Shown here: piece by piece, positions 8,780-14,925 of the stretch | How positions within the stretch are numbered: the first letter of the stretch is position 1 | Layout of the letters: every line of letters starts with the position of its first letter | Origin: Candidatus Equibacterium intestinale | Lineage (GTDB): Bacteria; Bacteroidota; Bacteroidia; Bacteroidales; UBA932 | Length of the DNA: 14,925 nucleotides | Direction of reading: 5' to 3' | Assembly: GCA_018064305.1 (NCBI GenBank) | Contig: JAGHVP010000062.1 | Span: forward strand, 1 to 14,925 | Program-made: the position numbers and the translations under genes | Notes under the pieces: generated by a model | The model's database searches: none | Told to the model about the DNA's origin: nothing | The model's input: the letters and a program-made list of their open reading frames with translations, nothing else

Positions 8780-8809
8780 AAGAAAGCCGGACCGAAGCCC
8801 GGCTTTCTT
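8780..8809 (-). terminator. Intercistronic UUCG-capped hairpin, probable attenuator or mRNA-stabilising stem
   Basis: The minus-strand transcript folds into a 13-pair stem: AAGAAAGCCGG, then G and C, a UUCG tetraloop, then G and U, then CCGGCUUUCUU. All pairs are Watson-Crick except one G-U next to the loop-closing C-G. The A-rich left arm, GC-rich core and U-rich right arm (UUUCUUU) are the layout of an intrinsic terminator, though the U-tract is broken by a C and is followed by A residues. It lies between the BACON gene and the GH5-like gene, and ends only 12 bases before the latter's ATG. It could lower read-through into the enzyme genes or protect the 3' end of the upstream transcript. 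Confidence 0.65.
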
Positions 8810-8829
8810 CATAAGATTGAAAAGTACAA

Positions 8830-10095
8830 TTACTGAAGTTTCATGCAGCGTACAGGCTGGCCATAGCAGCGGCCATAGTTCATGTGAGTGTCACCGGGAA
8901 CTACGCGGAACGCCTGCTGGTTGCTGTCACCCCAATGTGCGGGAGATGCATACCAGAGGTCTGCATAGGGATCCCACCATCCGCCACCTGCTGCGTGGAT
9001 GAATGATGCGTTGGGGATGAAGAGCTGACCGTTGATCAGGATGCCACCGTCAACATTCTCCGGTGTAAAATCCCATACAGACTTGGGAGAAAGGATAACG
9101 TATCCTGCGGGGCAGGGGTCATAGATAGTCTTATGACCGTAGTCTGAGCTGAGCCAATCCTCGTTGAGATTAGAAGAGCCCCAGAGGTTGCGCTGGTCGT
9201 CACCTGCGTTTGCAAGCCAGTTGGCATTGTCACCGTGCTCTGCACCAAACCAAGTGTCAGGATGTGCGATAGAGTTGGCAATGGTGTGGTTTGCCGCTTC
9301 ACTGTCAATGAGAATACCTGTTTCACCGAAACCTATTGTGCGTGAGAACGGATCCTTACGGCCCCACTGATAGTACATACCGTAAGCAGACTCTTCATCA
9401 GCAGCTGTAGAACCGATAGCACCAACGTTGCGGTCCATTATCTTATAAGCGCCGAAGTCAATGTCCTTAACCTCTTCAACGCTCCAGATGTGCCAGCTCC
9501 AGAGGATGTTATCAGCAGCATCGGTAGCAGCGATCACTGCGTTGCCATCACGTGTTTCGAGTTTGAAATAGATCTTACCGTCTTTGAATTTGACATCAGA
9601 GATCAGTTCGTTCTCATCCCAAACAACTTTTGCAGCAGCAGGAGCGATTGTTGCGGATGTTGTATGCGCACCTGTAAGGATACCTTCCTGGCCGTTACCG
9701 ATAACGGTAGCATCGAAATAATAGTAACCACCATCATTGATAAGGAAGCAGTTTGCAGGATTGCCAAGACTTACATACTGGGGAGCAGCCTCCTGCTCTA
9801 CAGTTGCAGTTGCTTTAGCCTCACCGCAAGTTACAGTGATGGTTGCTGTACGTGAAGAAGCGCCGTCATATTCAGCCACTGTGAAGTCTACTTTAGCATC
9901 ACCCACGGCTACTGTAACCCAATCCTGGTCTGCCTGAGCAGTAAATTCGCCATTAGCTGTCACTCCGATGGTATATTCACCACCTGTGTAAGCCACTTTC
10001 CAAGAGTTTTTGTCTACTGATACTGAATCAGCTTCTTTCTGGCAAGATACGAGTACCATTGCGCAGAGAGCAATAAGTGAAAAGAATTTTTTCAT
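8830..10095 (-). CDS. BACON-domain surface glycan-binding lipoprotein (SusE/F position)
   Basis: This 421-residue lipoprotein sits in the place that surface glycan-binding proteins take after SusC/SusD. Cysteine 18 (MVLVSC) ends the lipoprotein signal, and QKEAD follows, suiting export to the surface. Residues about 22-104 look like a BACON domain: a beta-sandwich with the NSWKVAYTGGEYTIGVTANGEF start, QDWVTV, and the closing R-T-A-T-I-T-V-T-C and ATVEQEA strands. Residues about 200-420 resemble the Fibrobacter succinogenes major paralogous (FISUMP-like) domain, with WSWHIW (199-204), MDRNVGA (220-226), YYQWGRKDPF (241-250), YDPCPAGYV (325-333) and VRCMK near the end. The region is rich in Trp and Tyr, which could line a sugar-binding face. 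No catalytic motif is seen. Binding to the target glycan is inferred from context. It is flanked by the two largest gaps of the operon. Confidence 0.8.
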   Translation of the reverse strand: MKKFFSLIALCAMVLVSCQKEADSVSVDKNSWKVAYTGGEYTIGVTANGEFTAQADQDWVTVAVGDAKVDFTVAEYDGASSRTATITVTCGEAKATATVEQEAAPQYVSLGNPANCFLINDGGYYYFDATVIGNGQEGILTGAHTTSATIAPAAAKVVWDENELISDVKFKDGKIYFKLETRDGNAVIAATDAADNILWSWHIWSVEEVKDIDFGAYKIMDRNVGAIGSTAADEESAYGMYYQWGRKDPFSRTIGFGETGILIDSEAANHTIANSIAHPDTWFGAEHGDNANWLANAGDDQRNLWGSSNLNEDWLSSDYGHKTIYDPCPAGYVILSPKSVWDFTPENVDGGILINGQLFIPNASFIHAAGGGWWDPYADLWYASPAHWGDSNQQAFRVVPGDTHMNYGRCYGQPVRCMKLQ

Positions 10096-10147
10096 TTTTA
10101 ATGTTATTTAAAAGGTTTATAATGAGTTGGTAATATTAGTCTTTATG

Positions 10148-10155
10148 CAAATATA
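10148..10155 (-). promoter_or_regulatory. Candidate Bacteroidota -7 element upstream of the BACON lipoprotein gene
   Basis: On the minus strand this reads TATATTTG, which matches the Bacteroides -7 consensus TAnnTTTG. It lies in the 68-base AT-rich gap between the SusD-like stop and the next start codon, and would give a leader of roughly 45 bases. I could not find a TTTG -33 element at the usual 19-21 base spacing; the nearest TTG-containing stretch is too far upstream. It may be chance in AT-rich DNA or a weak internal promoter. Confidence 0.25.
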
Positions 10156-10163
10156 GCAAATCT

Positions 10164-12143
10164 TTAATATCCTGGATTCTCCACAAGGTTGGGGTTGGCA
10201 GCTACAGTACCGTTGCCGATAGGCAGGTAGTAATTCTTTGCAGGGAATACAGGGTCGTTAGTCTTGCTGTCACGCTCGTCTGTGATTTCAAACCAGAACT
10301 TGGGAACCCTCTTCATGGGCTGTTCATTACCATCCAAACGGGTTTCATATACCCCATTCTCGTTCTTCACTGAATATTCCACGAAAGAATTCCAGTCAAG
10401 CAGGAAGTTGAGTCCATGGTGGTCAACCGAGAGTTTCTCCTCAGCTATTCTCCAACGGCGTAAATCCCAGTAACGGTGGTTCTCAAAGCAGAGCTCACAA
10501 TATCTCTCCTTCCGGATGGCATCGCGGCTTATGCCGTCGAGTTCTGCCACACCAGCACGGCTGCGGATCTTGTTCACAGCATCGCGTGCCTCACCGGGGC
10601 GTCCCAGTTCGAAGCATGCTTCAGCAAAGTTGAGAAGGACTTCGGCGTATCGGAAAATCTGATAGTCAGTTGTCGAGCAGATGAACCAGTTGCCATTGTC
10701 TGCATCAGGGTCAAGACATTTTGCCACGCAGAATCCTGTAGGATTGAGCAGTGCCGCTCCAACCATCTCGTACATCTGATCACCGAAAGACATCACGCCG
10801 TCATAAGTCGCACCATCTCCAGTAACATTGCCGGGGATGACGTCAGTGCCGTCCGGCAAACGTATACCTCGGTACATGCTGACGGTGTTGTCATTGAATA
10901 CAGGTGCTCCTACCGCGCCGGGCCAGCTCCATCCGTTGGTCCATACCCACGCTCTCAGACGAGGGTCACGGTTGCTCATGAACTCATCCATTGTCATAGG
11001 TTTCGACTGCAGCTCCTCAGCAGGAATATGACCTGACTTACCGTCGATGAAGTCAAATTCCTCCACAAACTCGTAGTAAACATGGAGATACTGGCCTACG
11101 CTCCAGGCATTGGGCTTGGGGCAGTTACAGATATCCCAAGACCAGAGATCTACAGACTGCTGCCCGGCGATACCCTGATGACGTTTTACCATAATCGCCT
11201 CCACATTATCCTTTACGAGAAAGAGGTCCTTGAGATTTTGAACCTTGTCTTTATTACCATTATAAAGAGCATGACCGCTCTTTGTCATCACCTCCTGTGC
11301 TGCATCGGCAGCAATATTGTAGTAATATTCTGCCTTGTCTGAAGGTATTCCAAGCACACCGTCAAGCTGGACAGTACCATACTGGGCGATACTTCCGGCA
11401 TAAAGAGCCACGCGGCTCAGAAGCGTGAGTGCAGCCCATTTGCTTGCGCGGCCTGGAGTAGCCTTTGCAGGAAGGAATTCAGCACACTCCTGGAGTTCTT
11501 TTATTACGAAATCCCAAACTGCCTGCTCTTTTGCACGAGCCGGATACATCACCTCGTCTGGAGCATCAAGAGGAATCTCTTTTTCGATAAGAGGCACACC
11601 TCCGTAACGTTTCACGAGTGAAAAATAGTTGTATGCACGGAGGAACCGGGCCTCAGACTTGAACCAGTCCTTGTCGGACAGAGGTGAATCCTCGACAGAC
11701 TCGATGAAGTGGTTGAGCTGGCGGTTGAGGTAGTAGCCGTTGCTCCACCAGCGCAGGCAGGAGCTGTCCTGCTGGATACCATTCATTTTGTATGAATGAT
11801 AGTTCGTCTGCTCTCCGCGCTCGCTGGCCTTAGCCTCATCTGCGAGCTCTGTGGTGTGAAGGGGCCCCTCACCCTGCACGCTCATACCCAAGTTGTAATT
11901 CCAGTTCGCTGCAGAACTGAAGTCCACATTGAGCGGGGAATCGCCATATGTGGCAAGAGCATCGTTAACCATGAATGTCGACATTGCATAGAGATTTGCC
12001 AGATGACTTTCAATCAGGAAAGGGTCATCCCATACCTGTGCATCTGTATACCGGTTGGTAGGAGTCTGCTCCAGAATGTCTTCTGTACATGAAACAGCTG
12101 TGAAAAGAGCTGTCAGCATCAATGCATAAAAAATCTTTTTCAT
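10164..12143 (-). CDS. SusD/RagB-family outer-membrane glycan-binding lipoprotein
   Basis: This 659-residue lipoprotein is the surface lid that binds glycan and hands it to the SusC-like channel. It starts with a lipoprotein signal, with the lipidated cysteine at residue 19 (FTAVSC), followed by TEDILEQTP, a typical SusD N-terminus with acidic residues just after the cysteine that suit surface export. SusD hallmarks include the helical segment around SLVKRYGGVPLI, NKIRSRAGV, and the motif RKERYCELCFENHRYWDLRRW ending at residue 564. The C-terminus NPNLVENPGY is the usual SusD ending. It is somewhat longer than the prototype SusD of about 550 residues, but within the range of the family. The gene begins 16 bases after the susC-like stop, as expected for a co-transcribed pair. 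No Shine-Dalgarno sequence is present; the leader is AT-rich as usual in this phylum. The ligand cannot be read from the sequence. Confidence 0.95.
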   Translation of the reverse strand: MKKIFYALMLTALFTAVSCTEDILEQTPTNRYTDAQVWDDPFLIESHLANLYAMSTFMVNDALATYGDSPLNVDFSSAANWNYNLGMSVQGEGPLHTTELADEAKASERGEQTNYHSYKMNGIQQDSSCLRWWSNGYYLNRQLNHFIESVEDSPLSDKDWFKSEARFLRAYNYFSLVKRYGGVPLIEKEIPLDAPDEVMYPARAKEQAVWDFVIKELQECAEFLPAKATPGRASKWAALTLLSRVALYAGSIAQYGTVQLDGVLGIPSDKAEYYYNIAADAAQEVMTKSGHALYNGNKDKVQNLKDLFLVKDNVEAIMVKRHQGIAGQQSVDLWSWDICNCPKPNAWSVGQYLHVYYEFVEEFDFIDGKSGHIPAEELQSKPMTMDEFMSNRDPRLRAWVWTNGWSWPGAVGAPVFNDNTVSMYRGIRLPDGTDVIPGNVTGDGATYDGVMSFGDQMYEMVGAALLNPTGFCVAKCLDPDADNGNWFICSTTDYQIFRYAEVLLNFAEACFELGRPGEARDAVNKIRSRAGVAELDGISRDAIRKERYCELCFENHRYWDLRRWRIAEEKLSVDHHGLNFLLDWNSFVEYSVKNENGVYETRLDGNEQPMKRVPKFWFEITDERDSKTNDPVFPAKNYYLPIGNGTVAANPNLVENPGY

Positions 12144-12159
12144 AACTATTCCTTATTAA

Positions 12160-14925
12160 TTATAATACGATGTTGCAGCCAAGGCTGATTGTGTACTGCT
12201 GAGGATAAGAGTAACCTACTGTGCCGGTGGCCTCAGGGTCAACTCCATATTTGCTGATGTTGCTCAGAGTGAAGAGGTTCATGCCGCCCAGATAGAATCT
12301 GCACTTGGCGATGCCAACCTTGTTCACAATTTTCTCAGGAAGTGAGTAACCGAATGCCGCGTTTTTAAGACGTGCATAGGCGCAGTCACGGTAGTAGTAG
12401 TCAAATGCCCCCCAGTTAGTGGCCGCACCTGCAGGACGGCATACCAGCGCGTTAGGGTCCGGATTGCGGAACTGATCATAGTATAGCTGGCAGTATGTCG
12501 ATGTATTGTCATCATAACTTAAAGCAATGGTGTAGCCCCATGCACCCTGAATAAGAGCCGATAAATCAAATCCCTTCCAGTTGAGAGAGATGTTGATGCC
12601 GCCCATCCAGTGCGGAGTGCTGCCTTTGCCTATGACTGTCTGGTCCCTCCAGTCTATTATTCCATCGTCAACCAGGTCAACATACTTGATATCACCTGCA
12701 CGGAGGGTTGAGTTGTCATAATTCAAGATTTCGTGGCTGATAGGCCAGCTCGCAGCTTCTTCATCAGAAGCGAACAATCCATCAGTCAGATAACCGATCT
12801 GACGGTCAGTGTAGTTACCCTCATTCACATACAGTCTTATACGGTCAGGATCTGTTTCTTCGGCCTGATCGTAATAAGTCCATTTTGAACGGTTATATGA
12901 TACATTGGCGCTGATGTCATAACCGAAGTCACCTGCCTTGCCTGCAGTTCCCAGCTTGACTTCAAAGCCTCTTGTGCGTATTGCATTGAGATTCTCCTGA
13001 GGAAGCGATGCTCCGAAGGTGGTGGGAAGTGATTGAGAGCGCTGGCCGGGTATTCCTGTGCGGTCACGTTGGAACACATCTGCTTCTCCGTAAAGCTTGC
13101 GGCCGAAGAAAGAGAAGTCTGTACCGATATTGTAGATTCTCATTGTCTCCCAGGTAAGATTCGGATTTGCAAGACCTGTTGAAATCACACCGTTGTACTG
13201 CTTTGAACCCATCATATATGTGAGGTCATATCCATAACCTGTAAGGAAGTTGAAATCAGCAACTGAGTCATAGCCTGAGGTTCCCATGCTGGCACGGAGT
13301 TTCAACTGGTCAACACCACTTGCATTCATCATGAAGTTCTCCTTTGCAATGTTCCAGCCCACTGATACGCTGGGGAATAAGCCGAGACGGTGACCTTTTG
13401 CAAAGCGCGATTATGCATCGGCACGGAGAGTTGCCTCAACCATGTACTTCTCCTTGTAGTTGTAGTCCAGACGACCGATGAAGGACTTGCGGCCGTAGTT
13501 ACTGCTGCCTGAATCGTTGACTGCAGTTGACTTGTCACCAGCCATGAACTCTTCAATTATTGTGGTCTCAAACCCCTCTCTGTAGGTATAATAGTTCCAA
13601 TAGTGTGCTATCGTGCTCTCGTACATTGCCAGGGCAGAGATGTGGTGGTCTGCAAAGTCGTGGTCATAATCAAGAGAATACTGCTGTACAGTTGTGCTTG
13701 AGAAGCCGCTGTCCATACGCAGCGAGCTGGGTGCTACCGAATGGGTGGCAACAGACAGCAGGTCTGCGGCTTCCTTGTATGTATAGAAGGTACCGCGTTT
13801 GTGCATCCATTTGAGATTGCTGGTGTTATATGTGTAAAGGATGTTTGCCTTAGCTTTCAGGCCTTCGATACTCCTGAATTTGTATTCAGCAAAACCAGTG
13901 GTCTTGAAATTGTTGTTGTCGGTCTTATAATAACCGCTGTTGCTTATGTTCACAGCCCAGATGGGAGACCCGTTCTGCATGTTGGCATACGAAAGCTTGT
14001 CTGAATACTTGTCGGGAAGATAGAGCGGATACATAGGGTCTGCAGAGTATATGATTCCCTGCCAGAAGTTTGTACCATCCTGAAAAAGGTCACCGCCTGA
14101 AGGATAGTCCTTGCAGTCTTTCATATACTGCATATTCATTCCCATAGTGATCTGCTCTGTAACGTCTGCGCTGAAGTTTGCCTGCATGTTGAAACGGTCA
14201 TACGCACCGCTGTTGGGTTTGAACTGAAGCTCCTGACGGTTGTAGCCGAAATATCCGTAGTATTTGATCTTGTCGGTACCGCCCGATACAGAGACGTTAT
14301 GGTTCTGCTGGGGGGCATATTTGCGGATGACCTCATGATACCAGTCGCTGTTGAGATATTTAGGGTCTGTGCCATTTGCAAAGAGTTCGAGTTCTTCTGC
14401 AGTGTAGGGCTGGCGTGAAACCTTGCCGCCGCCGTTGACATACCTGTCATTCTGATATTGTGCACGCTCTACTGAACTTGCGGGAAGAGTGGTCACGATG
14501 TTGCTCTGCAATGTCACTGAAGAATTGAAAGTAACTGTTGCCTTCTGGTTCGCACCGCGTTTGGTGGTGACAAGGATGACACCGTTACCCGCACGTGCAC
14601 CGTAGATTGAACCGCTACCGTCTTTCAGGATTGTGATACTCTCGATCTGTCCGGCATCAAGATTGTTGATGCTGCCTTCCATACCGTCCACAATCACCAG
14701 GGGAGCACCGAAACCACGGATATTGAGACTCGCGTTGTCCTGGCCTGGAAGGCCTGAAGTCTGTTTTGAAACCAAGCCGGGAAGCTGTCCCGCGAGGACG
14801 TGGGTTGTGTTGGTCACAGGTGCAACAGTGATTTTTTCAGAGTTGATCTGGGAAACGCTACCTGTCAGGGTTGCCACGCGCTGTGTGCCGTATCCGACCA
14901 CCACAGCCTCGTCAAGGAATTCGGT
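12160..14925 (-). pseudogene. SusC-like TonB-dependent outer-membrane glycan transporter, 5' end cut by the window and interrupted by one in-frame stop
   Basis: This is the outer-membrane importer of the locus, which would work with the SusD-like protein encoded next to it. The reading frame is open at the window edge and gives 504 residues, then TAA at 13413-13411, then 416 more residues in the same frame to a TAA at 12160. The visible part starts at the TonB-box/plug junction (EAVVVGYGTQ). It carries the plug signature (LKDGSGSIYGARAGNGV, then VTTKRG, about visible residues 100-124) and then a long beta-barrel. The signal peptide and the usual N-terminal carboxypeptidase-like domain, roughly 110-130 residues, lie outside the window. 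The stop falls inside the conserved barrel motif normally read as D-G/A-S-S-R-F (here RADA-stop-SRF), and FPSVSVGW follows in frame. Gene finders would split it into 14925-13411 and a shorter ORF starting near 13362. The family call is very sure. Whether it is a real pseudogene, a strain variant or a sequencing error is not known. Confidence 0.9.
13411..13413 (-). other. In-frame ochre stop codon inside the susC-like gene
   Basis: The minus-strand codon reads TAA where SusC relatives have a serine in the D-G-S-S-R-F barrel motif. The codons on both sides stay in the same frame (GCC GAT GCA TAA TCG CGC TTT), so this is a substitution and not a frameshift. A single change from TCA (Ser) would create it. 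The 16 codons between the stop and the next GTG are also conserved SusC sequence (SRFAKGHRLGLFPSVS), which shows that the break is not a natural gene boundary. Confidence 0.9.

Noticed and set aside
10476..11036. Plus-strand open frame opposite the SusD-like gene
   Set aside because: It is antisense to conserved SusD sequence and has no recognisable domain or leader.
12160..13362. A separate gene starting at GTG 13362
   Set aside because: The sequence upstream of this GTG, up to the TAA at 13413, is conserved SusC barrel in the same frame, so this is the 3' part of the broken transporter gene and not an independent gene.
13411..13413. Programmed stop-codon read-through or codon reassignment
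   Set aside because: TAA is used as the normal stop of several genes here (for example at 12160, 10164 and 8830), no read-through signal is evident, and this is not known for SusC proteins; a mutation or base error is simpler.
1..14925. tRNA, rRNA, CRISPR array, insertion sequence or phage genes
   Set aside because: Almost all bases are taken by eight tightly packed minus-strand genes, and no regular repeats, transposase motifs or cloverleaf sequences were seen in the short gaps.

Overview
The window looks like part of a polysaccharide utilization locus (PUL) from a member of the Bacteroidota, probably a gut- or rumen-type Bacteroidales. The support is a SusC/SusD pair, lipoproteins with an acidic or lysine-rich stretch after the lipidated cysteine, a BACON-domain protein, no Shine-Dalgarno sequences but A-rich leaders, and a row of secreted glycoside hydrolases. 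Genus and species cannot be read from this sequence.

Every gene I can support lies on the minus strand and reads from right to left. The order is: SusC-like TonB-dependent transporter (14925 to 12160, 5' end outside the window, interrupted by one in-frame TAA); SusD-like glycan-binding lipoprotein (12143-10164); BACON-containing surface glycan-binding lipoprotein (10095-8830); GH5-like lipoprotein (8767-7532); GH2 beta-mannosidase-type enzyme (7524-5122); periplasmic clan GH-A hydrolase (5112-3610); GH39-like lipoprotein (3600-1939); and a second GH2 beta-mannosidase-type enzyme (1927 to beyond base 1). Gaps are 7-16 bases except on either side of the BACON gene (68 and 62 bases). The first holds a weak promoter candidate and the second a strong UUCG-capped hairpin. 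This fits one operon with possible step-down of expression between the binding/transport genes and the enzyme genes. No stretch over 300 bases lacks a gene, and I saw no RNA gene, insertion sequence, CRISPR array or regulator gene.

A likely model (inference): the SusD-like and BACON proteins bind a glycan at the cell surface, the two lipoprotein hydrolases cut it there, the SusC-like channel imports oligosaccharides, and the three signal-peptidase-I-type enzymes trim them in the periplasm. Two beta-mannosidase-type GH2 enzymes plus several clan GH-A enzymes suggest a beta-mannoside-containing substrate, but the exact glycan is open. The most notable points are the ochre codon in an otherwise intact susC-like gene, the unusual active-site motif of the GH39-like lipoprotein, the unassigned clan GH-A enzyme, and the intercistronic hairpin.
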